Part shown: positions 36,499 to 45,463 of the stretch, piece by piece
Layout of the letters: every line of letters starts with the position of its first letter
How positions within the stretch are numbered: the stretch's first letter is position 1
DNA from: Jatrophihabitans cynanchi
GTDB taxonomy: Bacteria; Actinomycetota; Actinomycetes; Mycobacteriales; Jatrophihabitantaceae
DNA length: 64,000 nucleotides
Direction: 5' to 3'
NCBI RefSeq assembly: GCF_027247405.1
Contig: NZ_CP097463.1
Coordinates: forward strand, 3,286,001 to 3,350,000
Notes under the pieces: model-generated
What the model was told of the DNA's origin: nothing
The model's input: only the letters and a program-made list of their open reading frames with translations
The model's database searches: none
Program-made: the position numbers and the translations under genes

Positions 36499-37509
36499 AT
36501 GCTGATCTTCACAATCCGCCGGCTGGTGAGCAGCTTCTTCGTTCTGCTGGTGGCTTCGTTCATCGTGTTCATGTTCGCCGCGGCGAACTATGACCCGCTC
36601 AAGCCGCTGCGCTCGCGGAATCCACCCCCCACGCCGGCCTCGATCGAGCTGTTCAAGCAGCAGCACCATCTGAACCAGCCGATCCTCGGCCGGTACTGGG
36701 ACTGGCTGCGGCACATGGTCGGCTTCGACGGGAGCTTCCCGTTCGTCAAGTTCAACTTCGGTAACGACCTCGCCAACGCGCCGGTCGCGCACGACCTCGG
36801 CCAGCGCCTGGAGATCACCACCCGGATGGTGCTCGGTGCGATCATCCTGGCCGCGATCCTGGCCATCGTGCTGGGCGTCATCTCCGGCGTGCGCCGCGAC
36901 AAGGCGTTCGACGCCGTCGCCACAGTGCTCACGTTCGTGCTTCTCGCGCTCCCGACGTTCTGGTTCGCGGCCGTACTGAAGGACGGTGCGATCCGGGCCA
37001 ACAACGCGATCGGCCACCGGGTCTTCTACACGGCGGGCACCGAGACTTTCGGCAGCCCACCGCCCAGTTCGATCTTCTCCTTCAACCAGGACCAGTTGCA
37101 GCACATGGTGCTGCCTATCCTCTCGCTCGGCCTGCTCACCGCGTCGGGCTGGATCCGGTACCAGCGCGCGTCGACCATCGACGTCCTGGACGCCGACTAC
37201 ATGCGCCTGGCCCGTGCCAAGGGGGTTCGGTACCGGACGGTGATCCGGCGGCACGGTCTGCGTAACGCGCTCATCCCGCTGGTGACCGTGATGGCGATCG
37301 ACATCGGCGCGTTGTTCGGTGGGGCCATCATCACCGAGAAGGTCTACGTCTGGCACGGCATGGGTGAGTTCCTCAACCAGGCGATCGGCGCCGAGGACAC
37401 CTACGCGGTCGCCGGGTGGGTGATGGTCTCGGCGATCTTCGTCGTGATCTTCAACCTGATCGCCGACCTGTTGTACGCCGTACTGGATCCGCGGATCCGG
37501 TTGGCGTGA
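36499..37509 (+). CDS. Oligopeptide ABC transporter permease, OppB/DppB type
   Basis: 336 residues with about six membrane helices. The N-terminal MLIFTIRRLVSSFFVLLVASFIVFMF is typical of the B subunit, and the EAA coupling loop is visible at DADYMRLARAKGVRYRTVIRRHGLRNAL. The extended periplasmic loop after helix 1 carries PASIELFKQQHHLNQPI. It pairs with the C-type permease encoded next. The 175-base gap from the receptor gene holds the hairpin at 36345-36381 and little else. Confidence 0.93.
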   Translation: MLIFTIRRLVSSFFVLLVASFIVFMFAAANYDPLKPLRSRNPPPTPASIELFKQQHHLNQPILGRYWDWLRHMVGFDGSFPFVKFNFGNDLANAPVAHDLGQRLEITTRMVLGAIILAAILAIVLGVISGVRRDKAFDAVATVLTFVLLALPTFWFAAVLKDGAIRANNAIGHRVFYTAGTETFGSPPPSSIFSFNQDQLQHMVLPILSLGLLTASGWIRYQRASTIDVLDADYMRLARAKGVRYRTVIRRHGLRNALIPLVTVMAIDIGALFGGAIITEKVYVWHGMGEFLNQAIGAEDTYAVAGWVMVSAIFVVIFNLIADLLYAVLDPRIRLA

Positions 37510-37540
37510 TGAGTCGGCACAGGACAGGAGGTAGGAGACC

Positions 37541-38497
37541 ATGACGTCCCAGTCAGAGATGCTGCAGGTCGCCGAGTCGGCCGCACCGCCTCCGGATTCG
37601 GAGTTCAGCGGCAAGTCGATCTCGCAGGGCAGGCAGGCGCTCTCGCGCTTCGTGCACAGCCCGGTCTCGATGATCGCGCTGATCTTCTTCCTGCTCGTCG
37701 TCGCGGTCGCGTTCATCTGGCCCAGCTTCTACCGGTGGGACTACAACTCGATCGACTCCCGCAAGGACGCGAACGGGCACTACATCGCGCTCTCCCTGCA
37801 CCCGGGCCAGAAGGGGCACCCGCTCGGCACGGACGGCACCGGGTTCGACCTGCTCGCCCGGATGCTGCGCGGCACCCAGCGCGACATCGTCATCGTCCTC
37901 GTGTCCACCGCGCTCGCCCTGTTGATCGGCATCACGATCGGATCGCTCGCCGGCTACTTCGGCACGGTCGTCGACAACGTGCTGATGCGGTTCGTCGACG
38001 TCATGTTGTGCGTCCCGGTGCTGGTGATCCTGATCATCGTCGCCAGCCGCTACCCAGGCCTGGGCGCTACCGGCCTGGCCGTGCTGCTCGGCTGCTTCGG
38101 CTGGATGGGCCTGTCCCGGCTGGTGCGCGCCCAGTTCCTCGCGCTGCGAGAACGAGAATTCGTCGAAGCGGCGCACGCGATGGGCGCGAGCAACTTCCGC
38201 ATCATCTTCCGGCACATGATCCCGAACGCGCTCAGCTCGATCCTGGTGTTCGCCACGCTGTTCGCGGCGGTGTCAATCATCGCCGAGACCTCGCTGACGT
38301 ATCTCGGCTACGGCGTCCACCCGCCGGACACCTCGCTCGGCCTGCTCATCTCGCAGGGCGTCGACGCCGCGCAGACGCGCCCGTGGCTGTTCTACTACCC
38401 CGGCATCCTGATCCTGCTGTTGGTGCTCGCGGTGAACCTGATCGGTGAGGGCATCCGCAACGCATTCGACCCGCGGCACACCCGGGTGCGTGACTGA
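37541..38497 (+). CDS. Oligopeptide ABC transporter permease, OppC/DppC type
   Basis: 318 residues. An N-terminal cytosolic extension of about 45 residues precedes the first helix, then HPLGTDGTGFDLLARMLRGTQRDI and the EAA loop REREFVEAAHAMGASNFRIIFRHMIPNAL. Start ATG with AGGAGGTAGGAG just upstream. It forms a heterodimeric channel with the B-type permease. The stop overlaps the ATP-binding protein start by one base (TGATG). Confidence 0.93.
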   Translation: MTSQSEMLQVAESAAPPPDSEFSGKSISQGRQALSRFVHSPVSMIALIFFLLVVAVAFIWPSFYRWDYNSIDSRKDANGHYIALSLHPGQKGHPLGTDGTGFDLLARMLRGTQRDIVIVLVSTALALLIGITIGSLAGYFGTVVDNVLMRFVDVMLCVPVLVILIIVASRYPGLGATGLAVLLGCFGWMGLSRLVRAQFLALREREFVEAAHAMGASNFRIIFRHMIPNALSSILVFATLFAAVSIIAETSLTYLGYGVHPPDTSLGLLISQGVDAAQTRPWLFYYPGILILLLVLAVNLIGEGIRNAFDPRHTRVRD

Positions 38498-39759
38498 TGG
38501 AGTTGACCCAACACGCGCAGGGAGAGATCGAGATCGACAGCACCGAGCCTGCCCTCGACGACGTCCTGCTGACGGTCGACGACCTCCACGTGACGTTCGG
38601 GGGTGAGAAGGGCGTACGCGCGGTTCGCGGGGTCAGCTACCGGGTGCGCCGCGGTGAAACCCTGGGCATCGTCGGCGAGTCGGGCTCCGGCAAGTCGGTG
38701 ACCTCACTCGCGGTCATGGGGCTGCTGCCCACTTCGGCACGCATCCACGGTTCGGTGAAGTTCCGCGGCAAGGAACTGCTCGGCGCCAAGGACAAGGCGA
38801 TGTCGGCGATCCGGGGCAAGCGGATCGCGATGATCTTCCAGGACCCGATGACCTCGCTGGACCCGGTCTACAAGATCGGCGCGCAGATCGCCGAGACGCT
38901 GCGCACGCACAACCCGGGCATGTCGCGTTCGGACGTCCGCAAACGCTGTATCGAACTGCTCGACATCGTCGGCATCCCGAACGCCGTCGATCGCGTGGAC
39001 GACTTCCCGCACCAGTTCTCCGGCGGCATGCGCCAGCGTGTCGTGATCGCGATCGCGATGGCCAACGACCCGGACGTCATCATCGCCGACGAGCCGACCA
39101 CCGCACTGGACGTGACGGTGCAGGCGACCGTGCTCGAGGCGATCAAGGCCGCCCAGCGCGAAACGGGCGCGGCGCTGGTGCTCATCACGCACGACCTCGG
39201 GGTCATCGCCGGGATGGCCGACCGGGTGCTGGTGATGTACGCCGGTCGCGCCGTCGAGGTCGGCACCGTCGACGACGTGTTCTACCGTCCGCGGATGCCG
39301 TACACGGTCGGCCTGCTCAACTCGCTACCGCGGATGGACGTCGACGAGAAGACGCGGCTGACCCCCATCGTCGGGTCGCCGCCGTCGCTGCAGAGCCTGC
39401 CGCCGGGGTGCCCGTTCGGCCCGCGCTGCCCGCTGCACATCGCGGCGTGCGACGCGGCCGAGCCGCCGTTGGTCGAGGTCGACGGGCATGCGCTGCACCT
39501 CGCGGCGTGCATCCGCTCGGACGAGCTCAAGGGCCAGGACCGGTACGAGGCCGGGCAGGTGTTCGAGACGACCAGTGAGGACGCCGGCCTGCCGACGGAC
39601 TACGCGGGGCCGCCCGAGGCCGACGCCGAGCCCGCGGCCGCGCACGAGGCGCAGACCGGGACGGAGTTCGCGCCACCGGATCGCTACCACGCGCCGGACG
39701 CCGAGCCGACGGCCCCGCCCGCCCAGCACTTCCCGCCGCAGGATGGAGATGCCCCGTGA
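38497..39759 (+). CDS. Oligopeptide ABC transporter ATP-binding protein, OppD/DppD type
   Basis: 420 residues. Walker A is [12 protein letters not shown], the signature [16 protein letters not shown], and Walker [13 protein letters not shown]. The oligo_HPY C-terminal extension is present around [13 protein letters not shown] and includes cysteines ([20 protein letters not shown]). An acidic, Pro/Ala-rich tail of about 80 residues follows, longer than usual and probably disordered. It energises import with the F-type ATPase encoded next, which overlaps by four bases. Confidence 0.92.
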   Translation: MELTQHAQGEIEIDSTEPALDDVLLTVDDLHVTFGGEKGVRAVRGVSYRVRRGETLGIVGESGSGKSVTSLAVMGLLPTSARIHGSVKFRGKELLGAKDKAMSAIRGKRIAMIFQDPMTSLDPVYKIGAQIAETLRTHNPGMSRSDVRKRCIELLDIVGIPNAVDRVDDFPHQFSGGMRQRVVIAIAMANDPDVIIADEPTTALDVTVQATVLEAIKAAQRETGAALVLITHDLGVIAGMADRVLVMYAGRAVEVGTVDDVFYRPRMPYTVGLLNSLPRMDVDEKTRLTPIVGSPPSLQSLPPGCPFGPRCPLHIAACDAAEPPLVEVDGHALHLAACIRSDELKGQDRYEAGQVFETTSEDAGLPTDYAGPPEADAEPAAAHEAQTGTEFAPPDRYHAPDAEPTAPPAQHFPPQDGDAP

Positions 39760-40811
39760 CGTCCGTGTCCGTCGAGAAGTCGGCGCCGCGCACTCCGTCC
39801 GGCGAGCCGGTGCTGAAGGTCACCGACCTGGAGAAGCACTTCCCGATCCGCAGCCGGCTGCTCAAGCGGCAGATCGGTGCGGTCAAGGCGGTCGACGGGG
39901 TGTCCTTCGAGGTCTACCCGAGCGAGGCTCTGGGGCTGGTCGGCGAGTCCGGCTGCGGCAAGTCGACCACCGGACGCGCCGTGCTGAACCTGCAGCCCGC
40001 GACGAGCGGCAGCGTGGTGTTCGAGGGACGCGAGCTGGTCGGGCTCTCACGCGCGAAGATGCGCCCGCTCCGTCGGCACATCCAGCTGGTGTTCCAGGAC
40101 CCGTACGCCTCGCTCGACCCGCGCATGCAGGTGCAGAAGATCATCGCCGAGCCGCTGATCATCCACGACGTGGTGTCCGGCAACGCGCTGCGCGCCCGGG
40201 TGCGCGAGCTGATGCAGCTGGTCGGGCTCAATCCGGAGCACGCGACGCGGTACCCGCACGAGTTCTCCGGCGGCCAGCGGCAGCGCATCGGAATCGCGCG
40301 CGCGCTCGCGCTCGAGCCGCGGATGCTGATCCTGGACGAGCCGGTCTCGGCGCTCGACGTCTCCATCCAGGCCGGCGTCATCAACCTGCTGGACGACCTG
40401 CGCAGCGAGCTCGGGCTCGCGTACGTGTTCATCGCGCACGACCTGTCGGTGGTGCGGCACATCTCGGACCGGGTCGCGGTCATGTACCTCGGCAAGATCA
40501 TGGAGACCGCCGCGACGCTGGAGCTGTTCCAGCGGCCGGCCCACCCGTACACGCAGGCGTTGCTGTCGGCGATCCCGCTGCCCGACCCGCAGCGCGAGCG
40601 CACTCGCGAACGCATCCTGCTGCAGGGCGATCTGCCCAGTCCGGCCAACCCGCCGTCCGGCTGCCGCTTCCGCACTCGCTGCCCGAAGTTCGCGAACGAG
40701 CTGAACGAGTCACAGCAGGAGAAGTGCATCACCGAGGAGCCGGCCCTGACGAACCGGGACATCGGCCATCCCACGGCCTGTCACTGGGCGGCGGTCGACC
40801 GGGTGCTGTGA
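39756..40811 (+). CDS. Oligopeptide ABC transporter ATP-binding protein, OppF/DppF type
   Basis: 351 residues. Walker A is [15 protein letters not shown], the signature [16 protein letters not shown], and Walker [14 protein letters not shown]. The oligo_HPY region ([16 protein letters not shown]) and Cys-rich tail ([11 protein letters not shown]) are normal. GTG start in a GTGA overlap with the D-type gene. This completes a five-gene peptide importer, with mshB starting 40 bases further on and possibly read through. Confidence 0.93.
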   Translation: MTSVSVEKSAPRTPSGEPVLKVTDLEKHFPIRSRLLKRQIGAVKAVDGVSFEVYPSEALGLVGESGCGKSTTGRAVLNLQPATSGSVVFEGRELVGLSRAKMRPLRRHIQLVFQDPYASLDPRMQVQKIIAEPLIIHDVVSGNALRARVRELMQLVGLNPEHATRYPHEFSGGQRQRIGIARALALEPRMLILDEPVSALDVSIQAGVINLLDDLRSELGLAYVFIAHDLSVVRHISDRVAVMYLGKIMETAATLELFQRPAHPYTQALLSAIPLPDPQRERTRERILLQGDLPSPANPPSGCRFRTRCPKFANELNESQQEKCITEEPALTNRDIGHPTACHWAAVDRVL

Positions 40812-40853
40812 CGCTCCTCGCCGGGAGTGAGGCACGGTAACGTCGCAGCCGTG

Positions 40854-41744
40854 ATGGCCCGACGACTGCTGCTGATGCACGCGCACCCGGACGACGAGGC
40901 CATCAACACCGGCGTGACCATGGCCCGCTACGCCGCTGACGGCGCGCAGGTCACCCTGCTCACCTGCACGCTGGGGGAGTTGGGTGAGGTGCTCGTCCCG
41001 GAGCTGGAAGGGCTGGCGGCCGAGCGGGGCGATCAGCTCGGGGGCTACCGCATCGGCGAGCTCAGCGCGGCGATGGCCGCGCTCGGCGTCACCGACCACC
41101 GCTTCCTCGGCGGGGCGGCCCGCTGGCGCGACAGCGGCATGATGGGCACGCCGGGCAACGACGATCCGCGGGCGTTCTGGCGCTGCTCGCGGGACGCGGC
41201 GGCGTTCGACCTCGCGGTGGAGCAGGCAGTTGCGGTGATCCGCGAAGTGCGCCCGCAGGTGCTGGTGACGTACGACGAGATCGGCGGCTACGGGCACCCG
41301 GACCACATCATGACGCACCGCGTCGCGATGGCGGCGGCCGAGCGCGCGGCGCAGCCCGAGGGCGCCGGCGAGCCGTGGGCGATCGCGAAGATCTACTGGT
41401 GTGCGGTGCCGAAGTCCGTCCTGCAGCGGGGGATCGACGCGCTGCGGGAGTCGGGCGGAGTCGGCTTCGACGGTGTCGAGCGCGCCGAGGACCTGCCGTT
41501 CGGCAACGACGACGACCAGATCACCACGGCAATCGACGGGCGTGCGTTCAGTGCCGCGAAACAGGACGCGATGCGCGCGCACGCCACCCAGATCAGCGTC
41601 GACGGGCCGTTCTTCGCGCTATCCAACAACGTGGGCCTGGAGGTGCTCGGCACCGAGTACTTCCGGTTGGCGCGTGGCGAACTCGCCGGCGAGCGCGACG
41701 AGAACGGGCGCGAACGTGACCTGTTTGCCGGGATCGACGCGTGA
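40854..41744 (+). CDS. mshB: Mycothiol biosynthesis deacetylase MshB (GlcNAc-Ins deacetylase)
   Basis: About 296 residues from the ATG at 40854; a GTG directly before it is equivalent. The zinc/catalytic motif [20 protein letters not shown] and the second ligand motif [11 protein letters not shown] are intact. MshB removes acetate from GlcNAc-Ins in mycothiol synthesis; the related Mca cleaves mycothiol conjugates, but overall length and the [16 protein letters not shown] tail favour MshB. Mycothiol is the main low-molecular-weight thiol of actinomycetes, so this is a good lineage marker. Followed by a membrane protein gene with a GTGA overlap. Confidence 0.9.
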   Translation: MARRLLLMHAHPDDEAINTGVTMARYAADGAQVTLLTCTLGELGEVLVPELEGLAAERGDQLGGYRIGELSAAMAALGVTDHRFLGGAARWRDSGMMGTPGNDDPRAFWRCSRDAAAFDLAVEQAVAVIREVRPQVLVTYDEIGGYGHPDHIMTHRVAMAAAERAAQPEGAGEPWAIAKIYWCAVPKSVLQRGIDALRESGGVGFDGVERAEDLPFGNDDDQITTAIDGRAFSAAKQDAMRAHATQISVDGPFFALSNNVGLEVLGTEYFRLARGELAGERDENGRERDLFAGIDA

Positions 41745-42148
41745 AGGCCGATCAGGCGGTGCGCTGGGCCGGCCTGCTCCTGCTCTGCGTAGCGGCAGCA
41801 CTTGCGGCGCTGCTCGAGCTGCTGATCGTGCCGCTGTACGACGGCGGCACGATCATGCCGGTGACTGTGCTGTTCGGCATCGTCGGCAACGTCGCGCTGC
41901 CCCGGTTGGCTCGTGCGCTCGCCGATCGCACGGGCGCGATGGTCGCGGTGTTCGCGGCCTGGCTGTTGCCGCTGGTGCTCCTCGCGATGACGCCGCGGGC
42001 GGAGGGCGACGTGCTGGTGCGTGCCGGAGGCGCGGAGGAGAAGGTGTTCTACGCGCTGCTGCTCGGCGGCCTCGTGGCCGGGGTGGCGACGATCGTCCTC
42101 GCGCCGATGCCTCGCGGCCGCCGGCCGCGCCGCCCGCTACCCCGCTAG
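41741..42148 (+). CDS. Small membrane protein following mshB (DUF6113-like)
   Basis: 135 residues with four probable helices ([72 protein letters not shown]) and a basic C-terminal tail ([11 protein letters not shown]). A protein of this size and topology commonly follows mshB in actinobacteria. Function unknown. The stop codon lies in a tandem 13-base repeat. Confidence 0.75.
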   Translation: MKADQAVRWAGLLLLCVAAALAALLELLIVPLYDGGTIMPVTVLFGIVGNVALPRLARALADRTGAMVAVFAAWLLPLVLLAMTPRAEGDVLVRAGGAEEKVFYALLLGGLVAGVATIVLAPMPRGRRPRRPLPR

Positions 42149-42187
42149 CCCGCCTCGCTAGCCTGCCGCGCTAGCCCGCCGCGCTAA
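42143..42187. repeat. 13-base tandem repeats holding the stop codons of two convergent genes
   Basis: Units at 42143-42155, 42156-42168 and 42169-42181 share CGCTAGCCYGCC, with a partial fourth copy (CGCTAACG) to about 42187. The CTAG palindrome puts a TAG on either strand in each unit. The plus-strand membrane protein stops in the first unit and the minus-strand GNAT gene stops in the last. Confidence 0.75.
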
Positions 42188-43170
42188 CGTCGCGCGCCGG
42201 GCTCGCGCCGGTAGTGGTAGGCGTGGTGCTGCCAGTAGCCCAGCGTCCGGTACAGCTCCCGCGCGGGGTCGTTGTCTGCGGACACCTCCAGGTGGCTGCG
42301 GCTCGCGCCCCGCTCCGCGCCCCAGCGCCCCAGCGCGTGCATGATCGCCCACGCCAGACCGCGCCGCCGGGACTCGGGTGCGACCTCCACGGCGGTGATG
42401 CCGAGCCACAGCGACCCGGTGCCGGCAGGCGTGTTCTCACGATCGACGGTGGCGCGCCCGATGGCGACCACCTCGCCGTCGATTCGGACGCTGGCGAAGC
42501 CGACGCGTTCGTGCCGCGTCAGGATGCCGCGGGCAGCTGTTGCCGTTCCGCCGCCGTCGCGGTACCGGGCCAGCCAGGCGTCATCCGGCCGGTCCGTGAT
42601 GCGGACCTCCGGCGTGTGCCCTCGCCCCGATCCGGCGGCGAGCAGTTGGTCCACGCGAGCGGCCAGTACGTCGACCGGTGGGCTCGCCGTCCAGCCCTTC
42701 TCGCCGAGCTCGGCGTCGAGCAGTCGCCGCGCCGCGACCGGGAGCTGGAACTGCGCCGGAAGCTCCCGCGCCGCGTACCAGTCATGTGCACGTTCGAGCG
42801 CGTCGTCCAGCGGGACGTCCGGGCGGCCCAGCGGCAGGACCGAGTTGGCCCGCCCGGTGAACCCGTCTGAGGCGCGCAACAGCCAGCCGCCGAGCTGTTC
42901 GGTCTCGGCTGCTCGCCAGCCGCGCGCTGCGACGTCCTCGAGCGCGAGTTCCTCGGCGGTCGACGGCGGTGCGATCCGCGCGAGCGCGACCTCGCTGAGC
43001 GCGACCTCGACCAGCCCGTGCCGCGAGTGGACCACCGCGGTGTCGGCCGACAGGCTGAGCAGGTCCCCCACGACGTCCGAGAACTGCGGGCGTCCCTCGG
43101 CCGTGCGAGATAGGACACGGCGCACGCTGACGCGTCGACCCACCCAACTAGGCTCCATCACGACCGGCAT
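42184..43170 (-). CDS. GNAT acetyltransferase, Rv0428c-like
   Basis: 328 residues. The first ~60 form a small beta domain ([28 protein letters not shown], then [17 protein letters not shown]), and the next block carries [19 protein letters not shown], as in mycobacterial Rv0428c. The C-terminal GNAT fold has the acetyl-CoA loop [21 protein letters not shown] and ending [15 protein letters not shown]. Substrate unknown. The ATG at 43158 is an alternative start 12 bases in. It is divergent from fdxA with a 43-base gap. Confidence 0.85.
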   Translation of the reverse strand: MPVVMEPSWVGRRVSVRRVLSRTAEGRPQFSDVVGDLLSLSADTAVVHSRHGLVEVALSEVALARIAPPSTAEELALEDVAARGWRAAETEQLGGWLLRASDGFTGRANSVLPLGRPDVPLDDALERAHDWYAARELPAQFQLPVAARRLLDAELGEKGWTASPPVDVLAARVDQLLAAGSGRGHTPEVRITDRPDDAWLARYRDGGGTATAARGILTRHERVGFASVRIDGEVVAIGRATVDRENTPAGTGSLWLGITAVEVAPESRRRGLAWAIMHALGRWGAERGASRSHLEVSADNDPARELYRTLGYWQHHAYHYRREPGARR

Positions 43171-43213
43171 ACTAGAGGCCGCTTCGTTGCCAGACCCGCC
43201 CCGGAGGACCGCA

Positions 43214-43540
43214 GTGACCTACGTGATTGCCGAGCCCTGCGTCGACGTGATCGACAAGGCCTGCATCGAGGAATGCCCCGTGGATTGCATCTACGAGGGC
43301 AGCCGGATGCTGTACATCCACCCCGACGAGTGCGTCGACTGCGGCGCGTGCGAGCCGGTCTGCCCCGTCGAGGCGATCTTCTACGAGGACGACCTGCCGG
43401 AGAAGTGGAACGACTACACGCAGGCCAACGTCGACTTCTTCGACGAACTCGGTTCGCCCGGCGGTGCGTCCAAGGTCGGCGCGACCGACCACGACCCCGC
43501 GTTCATCAAGGCGCTGCCGCCGCAAGGGGAGGGGCACTAG
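43214..43540 (+). CDS. fdxA: 7Fe ferredoxin FdxA
   Basis: 108 residues. The cysteines of a [3Fe-4S]/[4Fe-4S] ferredoxin are in place ([19 protein letters not shown] and [19 protein letters not shown]), and the acidic C-terminal tail is normal. GTG start with GGAGGA upstream. It carries electrons to P450s, nitrite or sulfite reductases and others in actinobacteria. In M. tuberculosis and relatives an aminotransferase gene normally follows; here none does. Confidence 0.95.
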   Translation: MTYVIAEPCVDVIDKACIEECPVDCIYEGSRMLYIHPDECVDCGACEPVCPVEAIFYEDDLPEKWNDYTQANVDFFDELGSPGGASKVGATDHDPAFIKALPPQGEGH

Positions 43541-43649
43541 AACCTGCCATCGCGTGCCTGCTCGGTGGCGCGCCGCGCCGTGCGTGGCGCACACTTCGAC
43601 GCATCGGTGACGGTGATTTCGCACCACCGGCCATGAGCGGAGGTGGCGC

Positions 43650-43871
43650 ATGGTGGCGTTCGTGTTCGGCAGCCTGCTCGCCGTGTTGATCGTCGCGGCG
43701 CTCTGGGACCTGTTCGAGCGCGGCCGCCGCTCGCGGCGGCGCTCGTCGCGCTCCATGGCCGCAGTTCGGCATGACCTGCTCGCGGACGTCTGGGCGGTCC
43801 AGCATCACGGATCGATCCCCACACCGCTCGGCACGATGATGAAGGATCCCGGGACACCGCCGGACACGTGA
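43650..43871 (+). CDS. Small membrane-anchored protein, 73 residues
   Basis: Starts at an ATG with GGAGG nine bases upstream. Residues 3-20 (AFVFGSLLAVLIVAALWD) form one helix, followed by a very basic stretch ([12 protein letters not shown]) and a soluble tail. Topology suggests cytosolic tail inside. No family recognised. The good ribosome binding site supports a real gene in a region that otherwise looks decayed. Confidence 0.55.
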   Translation: MVAFVFGSLLAVLIVAALWDLFERGRRSRRRSSRSMAAVRHDLLADVWAVQHHGSIPTPLGTMMKDPGTPPDT

Positions 43872-43895
43872 TTCGCGCTCGCCCGGCGGACGCAC

Positions 43896-44072
43896 GCACC
43901 CGTGGAACGTGCAGTGTAGGCAGCCGTCGTCCACATGGGTGGGTCCGCCGTCGGCCCAGGGCACGACATGATGGACCTCGCAGTGTTGTGGTGGTGCGTC
44001 GCAGCCGGGGAACGAGCAGCCCTTGTCTCGGATGATCAGGGCGTGGCGTTGCTGGCGGGTGAAGATGCGGCA
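43896..44072 (-). pseudogene. Fragment of a DUF222/HNH endonuclease
   Basis: The minus strand encodes RIFTRQQRHALIIRDKGC, then CSFPGCDAPPQHCEVHHVV and PWADGGPTHVDDGCLHC. This is the C-terminal HNH nuclease core (Cys pair and H-H) of the large DUF222 (13E12-repeat-type) protein family common in actinobacteria. Sequence homologous to the family stops abruptly on both sides: no DUF222 domain lies upstream and the final helix of the HNH fold is missing. The fragment has no convincing start of its own. It is a relic, flanked by repeats. Confidence 0.75.
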
Positions 44073-44461
44073 CGGGGGTGCCGAGGGTGAGAAGGCGACC
44101 CGGCAGCGCGAACCAGGCACGAGACGAACCGTCGCCACGTGCGGAGGTGACTCGGCAGCGCGAGCCGGGCGCGAGTCGGGCCACCCCTGCCTTGTGGCGC
44201 CGGCACGACGCCCCACGGTCGTCGGTCGCAGACGTCACTGTCGGTATCCACGCCGACCGCCGCCGCTGCGCTCGCGCAACCCTGCAAGGGGCGATGCGCG
44301 ACCGCAGGTGCGGGCAAGGCAGTGGTTATGGAGTCAGTCGTGCTCTGCTAGCAAGAATGCGAGCAGAGCACGATCGGTCCGGCGACCTACTGGTCGATGG
44401 CGGGTGGCGGTTCGCAGATCACGTACGGGCACGTCAGCCGCGCGCGGCAGGCGCGAGCGGT
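44073..44461. other. Non-coding stretch with diverged direct repeats
   Basis: No gene can be supported between the HNH relic and the GC repeats. Two related segments near 44094-44133 and 44145-44184 share CGGCAGCGCGA followed by CCRGGCRCGAG and differ at several positions, as in an old tandem duplication. Long frames here reflect the high GC content. Confidence 0.5.
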
Positions 44462-44588
44462 CGACGCGGACCGGCGGCGCGCCCCGGCGACGCGACCCGG
44501 CGACGCGACCCGCAGCGGCGCGACGCGGCGGCGCGACCCGGCGACGCGAGCCACGCGACGCGAGCCACGCGACGCGAGCCGCGCAACG
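44462..44588. repeat. GC-rich short tandem repeats
   Basis: GCGACGCGACCCG is repeated at 44487-44499 and 44500-44512. A 14-base unit (GCGACGCGAGCCAC) occurs three times in tandem at 44541-44554, 44555-44568 and 44569-44582, the last with one change. The segment ends 13 bases before the stop of the transglycosylase-like gene. Units are contiguous, without spacers, so this is not CRISPR. Confidence 0.8.
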
Positions 44589-44601
44589 CCCGACCACGGA
44601 C

Positions 44602-45459
44602 CTACAGTCGGTACATCGTGGCGACCACGGCGTCGGCCGACGCCGAGGCGGCGTGCCAGCCGTTGGTGCGGCTCCACTGCCGTTGTTTGTACGCCACCTG
44701 ATCGATTCCGAGCCGGTCGGCGTTCGCGACGAACCAGGCCGCCGTCTGCCATCCGGCCCCCGGGACGCGCACCTGCAGTCCCGCGGCGGCCGGCGCGTTC
44801 ACCGGCAGGTCGCGGGTGACCAGCTTGACCACCTGCCCGGTCGTCGCCACCTTCGTCGGCTTCTCGAACTCGCAGGTGATGCCGGCCGCCACCTTGCCCT
44901 GCAGCGCGTTCGCGAGCGCGGTCGCCTCACCCTCGTGCTGGGCGTAGGCGCCGCCGTCGGCGGAGATCTGCACCGCCTGCACCGCATCGGCGAGCGTCAT
45001 CTGCTGCCAGCCGTCGACCTTGATCAGGTGGTCGAGGAACGTCGTGGTCGCGAAGAAGACGTCGTTGAGCCGCTTCTCGCGGTCGGTCGTCGAGTTCGGC
45101 TTGCCGTCGACCTTGCCCCAATCCTGGGACGGGCGTTGCTGCAGGACGCCGACCGAGTCGCGATCACCCTCACCGGGAGCCAGGTTGCGCAGCTTGCTCT
45201 CCTGCAGCCCGGCGGCCAGGACGAGCACGGCGGCCCGCTCTGGCAGCACCGGCCGATAGCTGGTCACCGCGCCGACCATGGTGGCCGCGACCGAGGCCTG
45301 GTCGGGGTCGAGTTCGTAGTCGCCGACGGTGCAGTGGTCGTACGCGAGCGCGGACTTCGCGCTGTGCCACAGGGCGCGGCCGGCGAAGTAGCCGCCGACT
45401 GCAAGGACGACTACGACGACGACCGCGATGATCACACCGCGCCTGGAGCGGCCGGTCAT
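44602..45459 (-). CDS. Membrane-anchored lytic-transglycosylase-like protein
   Basis: 285 residues. A single helix at 9-28 (VIIAVVVVVVLAVGGYFAG) anchors an extracytoplasmic domain. VLAAGLQESKLRNLAPGEGDRD, then SVGVLQQRPSQDWG, is the catalytic-Glu region (E87) found in many actinobacterial SLT-like proteins. A further SLT-like signature is DVFFATTTFLDHLIKVDGWQQM. It would cleave or bind peptidoglycan. The C-terminal half (LQVRVPGAGWQTAAWFVANAD, RTNGWHAAS) resembles the autolysin-like tails of this group. It lies four bases downstream of dapD on the opposite reading side of the repeats, same strand. Enzyme activity is inferred. Confidence 0.7.
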   Translation of the reverse strand: MTGRSRRGVIIAVVVVVVLAVGGYFAGRALWHSAKSALAYDHCTVGDYELDPDQASVAATMVGAVTSYRPVLPERAAVLVLAAGLQESKLRNLAPGEGDRDSVGVLQQRPSQDWGKVDGKPNSTTDREKRLNDVFFATTTFLDHLIKVDGWQQMTLADAVQAVQISADGGAYAQHEGEATALANALQGKVAAGITCEFEKPTKVATTGQVVKLVTRDLPVNAPAAAGLQVRVPGAGWQTAAWFVANADRLGIDQVAYKQRQWSRTNGWHAASASADAVVATMYRL

Positions 45460-45463
45460 GGGG

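Noticed and set aside
44541-44582. Possible CRISPR-like repeats
   Set aside because: Units of 14 bases are contiguous with no spacers, and no cas gene is present in the window.
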